DNA of 64,000 nucleotides from Tribonema minus (GCA_017506865.1 JAFCMP010000028.1:372001-436000); one strand, 5' to 3'. Counted from the stretch's first letter, positions 28,201-40,383 are shown. Numbers and translations are program-made. Notes: generated from the sequence alone by a model not told the origin.

Positions 28201-28263
28201 CGCGCGGTTTCGGGCAAAAAAAAGTGCCGCCGATCCCTTTTGACCGGACTTTTGAGGCGCCAT
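25219..28263 (-). CDS. PIF/Harbinger (HARBI1-like) DDE transposase, spliced
   Basis: Three exons on the minus strand (28,263-27,655; 26,864-26,325; 25,686-25,219) join in phase to give 538 residues. Exon 1 holds the N-terminal region (YERPDYRRTAWMTML, FRRRFRLPYPMFKEL) typical of the family. Exon 2 has a helix-turn-helix-like VSGMSESTTWRAFHAFC and the first two catalytic Asp (GSADVTHVPW, IVDGGYHKV). Exon 3 holds WRCLICP and the catalytic Glu (RKDVECFFGVLKGRF). All three catalytic residues are present and no frame is broken. The enzyme would cut and paste the transposon at TTA/TAA-type sites. The partner Myb/SANT protein of these elements is not seen. A (TA)n run lies 14 bases after the second donor site. 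Confidence 0.88.
26294..26310. repeat. (AT)n microsatellite in Harbinger intron 2
   Basis: About eight AT dinucleotides start 14 bases inside the intron on the gene's sense strand. Confidence 0.9.
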
Positions 28264-28276
28264 AAAAGACGGCCTA

Positions 28277-28359
28277 AGATCTTGTATTTATAGCAGCCCC
28301 AAGGTGGGCTTGATGCGTTGGATAAGATTGCAAAAAACTAAAATCGGACGGGCCCTTAG
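28277..28359 (-). promoter_or_regulatory. Harbinger 5' flank with TATA box and putative terminal end
   Basis: On the minus strand this reads from CTAAGGGCCCGTCCGATTTT to a CTATAAATAC TATA-like box (28,284-28,293) about 20 bases before the transposase ATG. The outer GGGCCC flanked by TAA could be the transposon terminus, since Harbinger targets are TTA/TAA. The same block occurs at 13,904-13,984. Confidence 0.5.
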
Positions 28360-28797
28360 AGCCCTGCGTTGCAGGCTTGTACTAGACTCATGGGGGGCAG
28401 ACACAGCGGCACCCAGTCTGAGCCACACCTATCGTAGCCGATGTCTCCATCTCTTGAGCGAAAACCCCGGAGGACCGCGGTTAGGCCTCTAGTATACATT
28501 TGGGCCAGAGGCGCCCGGTCCTCGATTCCTTGCCTAAGCACGCCGCTGACGTGCCTGGCCGAGGTTCTCTTTCTTGCGTGTTCAAGCAAACGATCTACAG
28601 TGTGCCCTGATGCTATCCGTATCCCCATGTTCCAATATCCCCTGCTGCTGCCCAAAGCCGTATCCTCACCACACGCGACTCCGCAGCTCCTGCTCACAGC
28701 CAGCATCTCCCATCCCCTTGCTGCCTGATGCACCCTCGCCACCATCAGCGCCACCGCGAGCGCTGCCGCACCTCTCGGTGCTAACGAGCAGAAGTAC
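28360..28797 (-). mobile_element. Diverged family B-like copy in inverted orientation
   Basis: Its right end (CTCTCGGTGCTAACGAGC) is an imperfect reverse complement of the first bases of the family B copy starting at 28,806 (GCTCGTTAACGCCGAAAGG). The similarity continues leftward through CGCTGCC and CGACTCCGC blocks. The two therefore stand head to head with a short spacer containing AGTAC. No coding sequence is recognised. Confidence 0.45.
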
Positions 28798-28805
28798 ACA
28801 ACACA

Positions 28806-29869
28806 GCGTCCCAAGCTCGTTAACGCCGAAAGGCGTGGCAGCGAATGCGGCTGGTTTGGTGGGTGGGCTGGGCTGCAGGGCTTGCAGGAGCTAGCACCAG
28901 CGGCCCTCAGTTGATGCCAGCGTGCGTAGCCCCTTCGAGAGAACTTCAAACGTGTGGTGGTGTCTCGGAAGCCCTGGCTGGCGTGCGGAGGAGGGACAGG
29001 CAGCGGCTTGGCGTGCTTGGAGAGCAAGCGGAGTCGGCTGCACGCCACGGCACCAACCACAAGTTACTCGCAGCGGTAAATGGCAATATCTTGTCAGGCT
29101 TGCAGCCTGCGGTGAGCCGTGACCTCGCTCATCAAGGAGGCGATGCTTTACTTAGTTATATAGCCTTTCTCTCTAGCGTCAGCGCCTGGCGCCCAGTGAC
29201 TCCCTCTGCTTATCTCTATGATATCGGGGTTCACGTAGATAGCCACAATCTCCAGTTCAGGGCCCATCATGGTGACCTTGGCCTGCATGAAAACTTTGAG
29301 ATGGAGTCTGCGTGGAGCTGGGTGGCCCTTAGAAGGGTCTGTCTGTGGGGGGAGAGTCTTGCAGCTTTGTTTGGTATCCCTGCTAGTGTGTGGGGGACAG
29401 TCGCTTGCGGATGCTTTGTTGGGGGTGATATGGGAGGCCCGGTGAACCACCGTCCCACTCATCAAGGATGCTTTGCTTAGTTATATAGCCTTTCTTTCTA
29501 GCGTCAGCGCCTGGCGCCCAGTGACTCCCTCTGCTTATCTTTATGATATCGGGGTTCACGTAGATAGCCACAATCTCCAGTTCAGGGCCCATTATGGTGA
29601 CCTTGGCCTGCATGAAAACTTTGAGACGGAGTCTGCGTGGAGCTGGGTGGCCCTAAGACGGGTCTGTCTGTAGGGGGAGAGTCTTGTAGCTTTGTTTGGT
29701 ATCCCTACTAGTATGTGGGGGACAGTCGCTTGCGGGTGCTTTGTTGGGGGTGATGTGGGGGGCGGGGTGTGGCGTGCAAGCTTTGCATGCTACATCCAAG
29801 AGTGAGAACAAGGCGACACACCTACAACATGGCATTTCCACAGCCACAAGTGGAATATAATAAAAGTAC
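28806..29869 (+). mobile_element. Family B repeat element, plus copy (1.06 kb)
   Basis: This is the inverted partner of 23,322-24,390, with the same start (GCGTCCCAAGCTCG), the same two units of about 330 bp (from about 29,131 and 29,461) and the same ATAATAAAAGTAC end. A few substitutions and a small deletion near 29,468 distinguish the copies. The plus copy is followed immediately by a family A tail. Confidence 0.8.
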
Positions 29870-29870
29870 A

Positions 29871-30047
29871 TGCTGGGGGGGCACATGGAGGAGGACGCAG
29901 GGGAGGACCCCGAGATGCCATTTGGCGGCATTTGAGTGGTTGTCGTTGCGACACTTTCAGACTGTCATACGATATGTAGATTCCTTACAGCTAGATGCCA
30001 ATCATCTGGGCTTTTTCGCGCCCTGAGCGAGAAATAATAAAAAGTAC
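29871..30047 (+). mobile_element. Family A non-LTR 3' end, copy A6
   Basis: This 5'-truncated tail starts in the G-rich GGGCACATGG coding segment and has a 6-base deletion in the GGC run. It ends AATAATAAAAAGTAC and is directly followed by A7. Confidence 0.85.
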
Positions 30048-30342
30048 AGCGCGCCCTAAAGCTCTCTAGGGCATCGCCCTGGCGCGCTTACGCTCGGCAC
30101 TGTCGGCAGCGCTCCACATGGCGTACTCTGGCCGTGTCATGACACACATGGCAGAATCCAGGGGGGGGGGCACATGGAGGAGGACGTAGGGGAGGACCCC
30201 GAGATACCATTTGGCGGCGGTGGCGTTTGAGTGGTTGTCGTTGCGACACTTTCAGACTGTCATACGACATGTAGATTCCTTACAGCTAGATGCCAATCAT
30301 CTGGGCTTTATCGCGCCCTGAGCGAGAATTAATAAAAAGTAC
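30048..30342 (+). mobile_element. Family A non-LTR 3' end, copy A7
   Basis: It begins at AGCGCGCCCTAAAGCTCT in the endonuclease frame and ends AATAAAAAGTAC at 30,342. It is the last member of the plus-strand B-A-A array. Confidence 0.88.
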
Positions 30343-30960
30343 ATGCTGAAGCCACATGGTACATCAAGCGCATACGTACATCAAGCGCTGCACATACACC
30401 GCATAAACTAAATCCACGCTGACATGGCTTTGAAAGATCCATGTCATTTGCACATTCATCACGCAGAGGGTGCAGCCCTTGTCTGCAACATGAATACCAG
30501 CGCGCAGCCATGCATGGGTCTATAACGCCCATCCCAAACACACCCTCAGGCTGTCTTCAGCACTCCAGCGCAAAACGCATGCCAGTGATCACTCCTTGTG
30601 TCGCTATCCTCTTGCTGTTTCTGCGCGTAGAGGCGGTGCCAGCAGTGCCACCCAGCTATGCTTTACCTGCTGAACACTGATTACAATGCTGGGTGGTGCA
30701 GCCCTGAGCCCTGCGGTGCTGTCGCAGCTGCATCAGTGCTCAGCAAGTGCTAGTCAGCAGACCTGCTTTTTGCGATGATGCTGCTGGCTGCAGTGAGTTT
30801 GCCCTGCAGCACCGCCTCAGCCGTGCAGTACGCTAGACCATACCACGCCCGCTCTGCTTGTGAAAGGTGGCAGTACCTACGGCGTCTAGCCAGCGCAGTG
30901 CGCGCGTCAAAAGTGAGCACAACACGAGCGTCATCATACACCACACTTGAACCAGCGTCT
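30343..30960. other. Intergenic, downstream of the double-HVA22 gene
   Basis: No gene or element is recognised. This would contain the 3' UTR of the minus-strand gene that ends at 30,961. Confidence 0.5.
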
Positions 30961-33900
30961 TCACTTGAAGTTCCTGCCCCCGTGCGAGCGCCGCTTCTGC
31001 GCCGACGCCGTCACGCTGCCGCGTTCCCTCGGAGGAGCACTGGGCATCGCCTGCGCAGGGGCCTCCCCCCACCCAGGCTCGCTGCCACGCCCAACCCCCT
31101 CAAACCCCCCTCCCCTGTCCCCTTTCGCCTCGGCTGGCGCATACGCCGCCGCCGCCGCCGCTGCAACTGGCAGTGCCTCCTTCGCATCCGGCCCCGCAGC
31201 CTCTGCGGCAGTGGCCTTGGGCGCCGCTGCCGCAGAAGGTTCTGCGATCGTTCCTGAGACCGTTCTGGAGGCGGGGAAGAATCCCCGGGCGCGCGCCGCG
31301 GCGCCAGGCGATGCCGTGCCCCCCAGGCTGAAAGCGACGAGCGCTGACTCAATTTTTGCCAGTACATAGTAGCTGCCGCGGAAGACGGGGAGCTGCAGCC
31401 ACAGCAGCAGCGCCAACTGTGCGTGGTTGGCGAAGGGGAGCCATGCGAGGAGGCTTGCAAGGGCTATCTGAAAGTACCAGTACATGCCAAAGACGGCCCA
31501 GTAGGTGAGCCAGCGCGTTCGGGCGCCGCCTTGTGAGTTGTCGATCTGTGTGTACGGCGAGAGGACATGCGCGCAGGCATGAGAGGACAGGGGTGAGCAC
31601 AGGTGCCATGTGCGCCAAACAAAGTAGCTACTTGCAATTGCTACCAAATGAATGGTGAGGCACAATCAGTGACATCATTCTGCATGCTGCGCGTTAAGGG
31701 TACGTTCAGAATCGGAGGCTTCAATTGATTCATACTCACATGTTGCAACACGCTGCAATCTGCAGACGACTTCAAAAACAACTTCAACTCCAAAAGCACA
31801 GAGCTTTGATTGATTAAGCAGAGCAACACGTGCAGGTGCAACAAGCAAAATGATCCACAAACATGACCATCATGAAGACGGACAACTTCTTCTTGAAGCG
31901 TGCCACTTGATGCGTCCTACGACTACATTTCAAGAAGAAAGAACACATCTGTCGACCGAGCTTACTACACCCTATCCCTAACCCTACTTACCAGCGTGTT
32001 GCGGTGCGCCAGCGCCTTGGCTGAGTTGATCGCCGGCACCAGCAGACCCGCATACATGCACCCGCCCCGCACCACAAACCCCGGGCTGAACACCAGCAGC
32101 GGCGTGGGCAGCAGCATCCAGCTATCCGCTATGTTCTCCGCGATCATCGACGCGCGTTCCTGGGAAAGAATGCGCAGCGTCACCAGGAACGATAGACCAT
32201 TCTTGGAACGTGCCACTGCGTCAGCGCCGCCCGGGGGCCGCACTGCGCGTATGTACTCGTGGATGAGGGGCTCAATGAGAGCGTAGGCCATGTGAATGCC
32301 GCCTGCGGAGCCCGGCAGCTGCAGCCAGATGCCCGCCAGCATTGTCCTGCATGAAGGGTCAGGGTTAGGGGTTGGGGTTAGCAATGGGTATGCACAGCGC
32401 CGTGGTATGACGCGTGATATTCAGTGCTCGTTTTACTGATTTGGGCAAAAAATAGAAGTCTGCACTATATAGCGCACAATGTTGTTATGGTGTCTGTGGA
32501 ATCTATTGCAGTGGTGGTGATCAGTTTCATGCACAACCCTTAAGCATTTGTTCACTTAGCAGGGAAAGTTGTGAAATGCCGCGTAGGGTATGCAGCATAC
32601 CGTATGGTTCTCAATATACTTGAGGTATGCTACCGCTATTTGATTCAATCAGCATCGTTGTGAAACGCGGCATTGGTTATGTAGCATACGGTATACTTCA
32701 CGATGCATGTTCTCTTCTTACCATCATCACAAGTCTGCCTGCTTGATCGCTGCCACTGTTTGCAACCAACATTCGCTAGCCTGTTGAGTTGCAATCTGCT
32801 TAATTGTGCACAAGATAGAGCTGGTGGTCTGCATGTACATGAAGTTAAATTCACATTGTGAAAGCACAAGACCTCAAGGTGGACATGAGCCATTCACAAC
32901 CAATAAGTCACAGCTTATAGCAACCACTCGAGGTGCACGCAGAGGCATGTTGAAGTCATGCATTGCTTGCACATAGGCTCAGCACTTAGAAGTGTACTTC
33001 GCCGCTTGTGTACCGTTGAGTAGCATTCTGAGTGAACTTTCACCGCAACCCCCTGCATTCTACACTGGTTAGATGCACAGGCTGCATGTGTGTTGTGGGC
33101 TAAAGCTTGTGTGCTTGTCATTGCCCGCAATGTGGATCGACTTTCAGTCATTTACTGCCGTCAGTATATCAAAGTGCACCTGTGCACTTGCGTGTGACGC
33201 AATGCGGTACCCCAGCACGAATGGCCATGACATCACAGTGAATGAGCTGCGTCTCTATCAAGATGATGATGCTACACTGCTGCTGACAGTCGAGGTACGG
33301 ACGCTACAGACACTATATTAGCTATACTGCTCTCACCTGTTTTACGCTGAGGTACATTTCATAGACTGACAGTAGACGTGTTGTTACAAGATGGCATGGA
33401 CGTATCTCAGTGACCAACGCAAAATCACCACCTCAACTGGTGAAACTTCGACCTTGGTCATGGCTTCCAAACCATGATCATTGTGACTATGGCGGACCAT
33501 ATGTGAACCACAAGTCTGACTTCTTATCGCCGGCGGCCCCAACTGTCCTATATACCCAGCCAGAGCTCACATCATGAACTCTGTAACAGCCTTGTGCACA
33601 GCCACTTTGTGAGAGCCACTACGTAGTGAGCGCAGCCTTCAATTAAGATTTCCACCTTCTTCAGGGCACACCTTCTGACTCTCTTGCACCACGATTGCGA
33701 CCTTCATTCAACATGCAGCACCTGAATCTAAACTCACCACATGCGCAGCTGCAGCCCCCAGCCCGTCCCCGTGGACAGCACGAGCCGCCCCACCCCCGGC
33801 ACCAGCCCCAGCACATACGCACAGCACTGCGCCAGCGCAAACACTATCCAGTACATGAGCGCCTCATCCACATTGCGCCCCCCCGGCTCCTCCTCTCCCT

Positions 33901-35144
33901 TGGGCTTTGCCACCTGCGCCGCCGCCGCAGCTGCCGCCGCCGCCCCCCGCTTCCCCTTGCCGCTTGGCGTCCCAGCCCTAATGCTAGGTCTAGCGCCCCC
34001 CTTGACCCCCTCGTCCAGAGCAGCAGATGGCGATGCGCCGGAGCGCTTGCGGCCGCGTGCAAGCATGATGGTCGTGAGGATGGGCCACCCGACAGTTACA
34101 AACTCCCAGGCGGGGCCGAGGCTGAGCGCTGCCATGTGTGCCGGCAGCAGCAGCGCCGCCGCCGCCGCCACCGCCCAGTAGAGCATGTGAGGCAGCATCT
34201 GCGCAGCGAGCTTGGATTTCTTGGCGACGCTCCTCTGCAGCTGCTGGAAGGCCGCCTTGGCGCTGTCGTGGCGCTGCCTGACTAGGGCGCGCTTCGCCTC
34301 TATCCAGGATTGAGCGCGCGGGAGCAGTCTGCGAGGGGGGGCATGTGGAGTAGCGTGCACGTGGCAGAGCATGCGGCTCAGGCCAGGGGGTGATGGGTCT
34401 GGTCTGATATTGCAGTGTGAACAACGCTTGTTGGCTGGCTTTGTGAGAGAACTACCGCATGCAGTCATGACAGTTGCGCTTTAGTGAAAGTGAGAAGCGT
34501 CACACAGAACAGGTCTACCAGTGTGTGAATGTGGACGCTTGCAGGAAGTGAAAGCCAAACGCACACCATCAAACGATGTTCAATGCGAGTGAATGCACAT
34601 GTGACTGGAAGCAGTTCCTCCATGACACGCACCTGTTGCGGATCATGTACCGCCTCAGCAGCAGCATGGCCACCACAGCTCCGATGAGCGCTGCCTCCAG
34701 CAGAATAAACGTCAAGGACCGCGTCACCTGCCACCTGGCCAGACCCACCCCAGCTGCCCTCACAAATGGCCAGATCTCCATGCCGATGGCGTTGGCTATG
34801 CCTATGAAGGGCTTGAGTATGAGATGCGCAAGCCGAAGCCAGCCTACCAGTGACTTCCAGGTATAGCTGGCAGCCTCCGACGCTGCATCCGTGTAGGCAG
34901 CCAGCGGATCTATCCGCATTTGGCAGATGTTTGACCACATTCTGGTGCCGAGGGTCCACAGCAGCCGCACCTGGTCAAAGGCTGTGCCCTCTCTCAGGCA
35001 CCGCTGCCATGTTTCCTGCCATGGATCCACATGCTGCTCAGGCAGCCAAGTGGGATAGATCTCCACATGCTCTGGCAGCCCCTGATAGGTCTGATCATAC
35101 CAGGGCACATCCAGCGCCGCCTGGTTGTAGAAAGGATCTGCCAT
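30961..35144 (-). CDS. Membrane protein with two HVA22/REEP (TB2/DP1) domains
   Basis: Four exons (35,144-34,633; 34,328-33,738; 32,346-31,992; 31,545-30,961) join in phase to give 680 residues. The first 170 residues are a Trp/Tyr-rich leader and a hydrophobic helix. The first REEP-like domain spans about 245-396 (WPILTTIMLAR, DEALMYWIVFALAQ, WLQLPGSAGGIHMAYALIEP) and is interrupted by a charged Ala/Lys linker. The second spans about 455-555 (YAGLLVPAINSAKAL, RWLTYWAVFGMYWYF, LLWLQLPVFRGSYYVLAKIE). The tail is Ala/Pro/Gly-rich and probably cytosolic. Family members are reticulon-like hairpin proteins that curve ER membranes and normally carry one domain in 150-250 residues. Telomere-like TTAGGG tracts adjoin two of its splice sites. 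The start is the first ATG of the frame. Confidence 0.8.
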
Positions 35145-36627
35145 GAGCAATCGCTGCTAGTACAGACCACCGCCTCTGGCGGTGAGGCTGCTGGTGTTGG
35201 CCCCTGAGATGAGTCTTGCTTGGGGGCTCAGTGTTTACGCGCTGCAGAGGTTGGTGTTGCTTCCGCTGGCACAGTTGTTCCGGCCTGGCCTAGAGCGCTG
35301 CGCCCAAGTGCTTTCACGGTTCACGTGAGTGTGTCACGTGCCTCGCATCAAATTTGTCAACGGCGAAGTTCCGAGCGGAGGTGGGCACGTGGTTGTAGGT
35401 GAGAGTGACACGTGGTTGCGGTGGAGTGTGCAACCACATAGCTAGGCAGGCAAGGAGAACGGGTTGAAACGACAGGCAAAGGTGAGAGCAGTCGCTGCAA
35501 AGCCATACGTAGCCTGTGGAGATCATGACATGGCTGGGTTCGAGCAACACGTGTGACGATCCCGTGCGATCTGATCTTCCCTTCGAACGAACTGGAAAGC
35601 AAAGACCTCAGCGAGTAATGCGCAGTGTAGCGTCAGGTGCAGACGCCGGCACCAGCAATACTTGCAGGGACTCATTGACCAGCGCCGCTAGCTTTGCCTG
35701 GGCTGGAGGGAGACCAAATTCTGGACTGCACAGCGCTGAGTACAGCAACGCTGCGCTTGCCTTACTTGATTGGACACGAAAGAGTGTGTACTGCATCACA
35801 GTTCATTCATGTTGTACCTAGTTTTCGACGTAACCCGGGCTGGTCCACGTGTACAGCGTCGGACTGACCAGCGGGCAGTGTTCTGGAGCTTTGCATTCGG
35901 CTTTGTGCCGTATTGCCAAAGCTGCGTATTGCACAGAACTGTGTATGCAGTACGTTGCAATCTATGCACCGTGTAGGAGTAGGCACATCATTTTGTGCCT
36001 GATTGCAAGCTGCGTTCATGCGCCCGGTCAGTGGCTCTTACAGCTTGTGCTGCTGTGATTTGCCAAGCTGCGTGGCACCCACCTTGTCAGTGCATCAGAG
36101 ATGTCGCAGTAGGCACCTGCGACAGCAACTCGGCACTTTCGTATTTCGTCAGTAGCTGCAGCCTGACTCACTCCATCACTCTGATCAGCGTTGTTCGTGG
36201 TGCACTCTTTAATGTCTTCAACAAGCTGGCGCCCACACCACTATTACGGCTGTGTGCGCACGTTTCATAGCTCAATTCCTGTTGAGCACACTTCATCGTT
36301 GGGTATATTCTAGCATGTGCAATTGTCTGTGCTCAAACAGCAGGCACACATTGTGGCTGATTTCAGGTCTTGAGATCTAGCGAACGTACTTTTCAGGCTA
36401 GCGAACGTACTTTTCAGGCGGGATACCTACGTGTCAGCTACAACACAGCAGATCAGGCAGTACGCATAACATGTAGTACCCCTTGTTCACGGCTGGGCCT
36501 ACTGGGGTATCTGATCTCATTTGGTCCCCTACTCTTGCCCGCAGTGTCATTCAAACATAATGCGTGACGACACGTCTGCTGCAACTCTCATCTCACCATG
36601 TGTGCTCGCCACATGTCCTCTTGCAGG
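35145..36627. other. Divergent intergenic region between the HVA22-like gene and GST
   Basis: This 1.5-kb region separates two divergently transcribed genes and should hold both promoters. I see no coding sequence. A consensus acceptor (CTCTTGCAG) ends one base before the GST ATG, so a 5' UTR intron of GST probably lies in the right part. Confidence 0.6.
36377..36418 (+). repeat. Perfect 21-bp tandem duplication
   Basis: The unit CTAGCGAACGTACTTTTCAGG occurs twice without mismatch, 210 bases before the GST start codon. It may be a recent slippage product or a duplicated regulatory site. Confidence 0.9.
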
Positions 36628-39439
36628 ATGTCAGACAAGCCTACCGTGACGCTCGGCTACTGGTCCATCCGCGGCCTTGCTGAGCCGCTGAGATGTCTCC
36701 TGCACCACTGCAATGTCAAGTTCAACGATGTGACGTACGCATGTGGCGACGCCCCTGGCTTTGACCTTAGCGACTGGTTCAACGTCAAGCACAAGCTGGG
36801 ACTTCCCTTCCCCAACTTGCCGTACCTGATTGATGAGGTGACCATGTGCCTGATGATGCAACGGATGATGATTAGCCAGTCTATGACATTGAGTTGTAGA
36901 TTTACTTGTCGAAAACCAGCAGAAGACCTTCTGCAGGATGGCGATCATTCACATGCACCCCCTGCTGCGCGTCGCATCTGACCAGTGAGATTACCAGCTC
37001 AGCCTGGTCATTCTTTTGAATCGTTTGGAACATGTGCGGCGGTGGTCTGAGTGAACTCCGTGAACGGAGGCGGGACAAGTGCTTTGTTCTTGTTTTATTG
37101 AAAGTACGCAGCAGCAGCGCTCAACTCGCATCAACCTATGTCAGTGATGCCGCTTCGTGCACTTGACTGACGCTCACGGCTGTACTTTCACAAGGCTCTC
37201 AGGGCACATACACTGTAGTGCCGCAGTGATAAACCTCCAGTGCGTGAATGGTGTGCAGCATCAGCAGAGCCACCTCACACATATATTCCGCCGCTATTGT
37301 CACCTGGTGCTTACTGGTCGTGGACTTGAGTTGAGTGACAAAGGCAGCAGCAGCATCATCATCAGCGCAACGCTAAGCTGCTGCGCCCTTGATGCTCTGA
37401 TCCACTTGTCGTTCTATTTGTATCCCTATCCTCACTGTCCACTGCGCTTGCTCTGCAACCTACTTTGCTCCGCTGAGGTTTGTATCCTTACTGTAGCCCT
37501 ATTTTCCCGATGGTTCTGCAACAGCTGGCTTCAGCAGCAGGCCAGGTGCTGCAGTGTTTTTATTTGCTTTGCAATTAGATTGTGTGTGCATGTGCTCAGC
37601 ATGGAGCGCTCATTGACACAACATCAACTTCAACTTGTTGCACCCGTCGCTCGGTGCAGGCCACTGGCCTCAAGATGACTCAGAGCGATGCAATCCTGAG
37701 GCACATTGGACGTGAGCACAACTTGGTGGGCAGTACCCCCCTGGAGAAGGCTGAGGTGGATATGCTGGTGGACTTGGCCAAGGACATTGCCATGGGCCTC
37801 ACCAGAGTGGTGTACAACCCCAAGGTGCGGAGCAACTGAAGTACTATACTTCAGAGTAGTATAGAGTCTGATGGGTTGAGAGGTATTGAAGGATTGGTGT
37901 TGTTAGATGCACTTACTTGCGCCGGAGGCGTTGCCAGAGCAGAGCAATTCATGAGCCATTCGTTGACTGTGCTTAATGACTTTGTCTGTAGAGGCATCAC
38001 ACGATTTTTGTAATCATGGCCTTGGTAGAATTCCAAGGTGCTTGGACAGCCTTCTGCATTACCTAACCCTACGCCTAACCCTAACCTCAGCAGAGGCGTT
38101 TCAGTACACAGTGTAGACCGTTTGTTACTGTGCAGTTGTGCTCAAGAAAATAATTGAAGGACTGATTGAGTGCATGATGACAACATCATGACTGGAATCA
38201 TTCATGACTGTGGTACAAGTAATGTATGTATTGCAGGCGGTTGACATTGGCATCCATCGTGCGTTGCCAACAAGCCAGTCCACCATCATTCGCATGACTC
38301 AGAAGCTGCTTCCATCCACACACAGATATCGCCAAGGCTCTCACTGTCACGGGCAATCTCAGTGGGCGCAAACGCACTCATTACGGTGTTGATCAGCACT
38401 GTGTTGCAACTTTCAACTTGAAGCACTTTCATATGTGAGCATCCAGTTAACTCACTTCTATTGCTTGAAGTGTGTTGAGTATCAATCAAAGTTCAATCAT
38501 GCCAAGTCTAGTTTTAAACTCAACCCCCTAGGTTTGCGAGCTGGCAACTGTTGAGTGTGAACATGCCTTTTGTGACGCCAGAACAGAGCATGCGCAACTG
38601 TGTGACAGCGAAGGACATTGATACTTCGAAGTACATGGCTCTTTCCTCACTTGCCTTGGTGCAATGTGCAGCTCTGTGAACCCACCCATCAGGCACGTCT
38701 AGGGGTGCGACCATGAACCCAAGACCGAATCCTAACCCTCACTTAAGTACAGCAGCTGCCTGACTGTGGCAGCTCACGGCACGCTTCAAAGCTAAGCCTC
38801 CTGTTTGCAGGCCAGCTCTGACACGACCTCTTTGGCGCCCTATTGTACCATGTGCAGTACACTTACACAGTACTGTATTGCACAGTTCTGCATTGTGTCA
38901 TTGTAAATTGCACAGTTCTGCACTGCGCCATTGTATATGCTCATCAATGGCCTCTACCGGCCACTACCACCACGCCTTCACGGCTATGAATGCTGCCATC
39001 AACCATCGTGTCTGAAGGCGCTGCCGATGAGCACTCTGCCTCAACCAAACGTATTCCCCTTCACTCCACCGCCGCGCTTTCCAACAACAAGCACTTGTGT
39101 GAAATCAGCATTGTACACTTTTCCGCGCCTCTCTGCCGCACACAGTTCAGTGAACTCATTGGGGACCTCTCCACCAAGACCGCCCCTGCCTGGCTGCAGC
39201 TGCTGTCTGACCACCTCGGCTCCAAAGAGTGGTTTGCCGGCTCGCTGAGCATCGCTGACTTTGTCCTTTACGAGAGGCTCGACGTTCTCAATCACCTCAT
39301 TCCTGGCAGCGTTGACGCGCATGCGAACCTCAAGGCGTTCATGACACGCTTCGAGGCACTGCCGCGGGTGGCGGAGTTCGTAGCATCTGCCGAGCACAAG
39401 AGCCTCAAGTTCAACAACAAGATGGCCGTGTGGCAGTAG
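36628..39439 (+). CDS. Glutathione S-transferase, mu/alpha-like
   Basis: Three exons (36,628-36,837; 37,660-37,824; 39,146-39,439) join in phase 0 to give 222 residues, the normal length for the family. The thioredoxin-fold N-terminus has the catalytic-Tyr segment (VTLGYWSIRGLAEPLR) and the glutathione-contact region (FPNLPYLIDE, then MTQSDAILRHIGREHNL). The helical C-terminus carries WFAGSLSIADFVLYERLD and ends FNNKMAVWQ, as in mu-class enzymes. It conjugates glutathione to electrophiles in the cytosol. An acceptor-like CTTGCAG directly before the ATG suggests a leader intron. Intron 2 contains CCCTAA tracts and a duplicated 30-bp segment (38,881-38,940). The first donor is GTGACC, slightly off consensus. 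Confidence 0.88.
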
Positions 39440-40383
39440 ACTGCCTAGTGACGTCCCGTTCAGCATTCACACACACTCGTCAACACACGGTAGATGCAAA
39501 ACAAACACATGAGTGTGCGCAGCGATACTTCTACGCATGTCAAAGTTGAAGTTTAACGTGGATAGGCTAAGTGCAGTGCAACAGGACAAAGCGCGGGTTT
39601 GCGCTGGCTATTGATGGTACCTGCAGGCAACTGCATGGTGCTGTGAGCCAGCGTGCGATGGTTGGTGGAACTCCACATATCACAACCGAGGTAGAAAGAG
39701 GTGGCAGAACATCTCTGCCACCACTCCCCCCCTTCGTTGCAGCAACATCAACAATGAAGATCGTGCACCTCAAATCTGTGTAGACTGGTCATGTCTGCTG
39801 CTGCACGTTGATGGTATCGCATTGTGGTTTTGGAAAGTGCGTCATCAAGTGATGAGGTATGCAGTGCTATTGGGCGTTGATCTGAATAGTTCTTTAGCTT
39901 GTGTAAGTGCATGTTGAAGCTAACTTGAAGATTGCCATGACTTCTGAATCGATCACATCAAAGTGTACCTATGCTGCTGTAGTGGCATCATTGCCCTAGA
40001 CAATGCGCCCTTTGCTTGCGTGTAGACAGTACACATAAGTGGCAGTTGTACACACCTTGCTGCTGGCAACCTGCGCCTGCTCTTTGTGCAGAGCAGTTGA
40101 GAGTGCACTTACATTGGCGGTGCTTGATGCTAGCATCAGCTGAGTAGGCCCGGCATTGAGTACTTGTTGTCAAGGTTACGCTTGATGCATTCATCATCAT
40201 TGGGCGCTGGTCCATATTCTACAGCAAGTTTTTGCTTTGATCTGCAAGTCGGACATTACATGCTGCTGATGTCATTGTCACAATGAAGGCAGTTGGGCTG
40301 TCATAAGATCGCAACACACACACTGTGGTACACACTGTCTGGTAACAAGGACAATCACAGTACAAAAAAAACAGCTCGTCACA
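39440..40383. other. Intergenic, downstream of GST
   Basis: I see no supported gene in this stretch. It leads into an isolated family A tail at 40,384. Confidence 0.5.

Noticed and set aside
35845..36270. Short Cys-rich frames upstream of GST as a small secreted protein
   Set aside because: There are several equally good overlapping frames and no signal peptide or stable frame, so this is probably promoter or UTR sequence.
38297..38395. An additional GST exon
   Set aside because: Joining 37,824 to 39,146 already gives a complete GST of normal length in phase. The extra segment has no family match.
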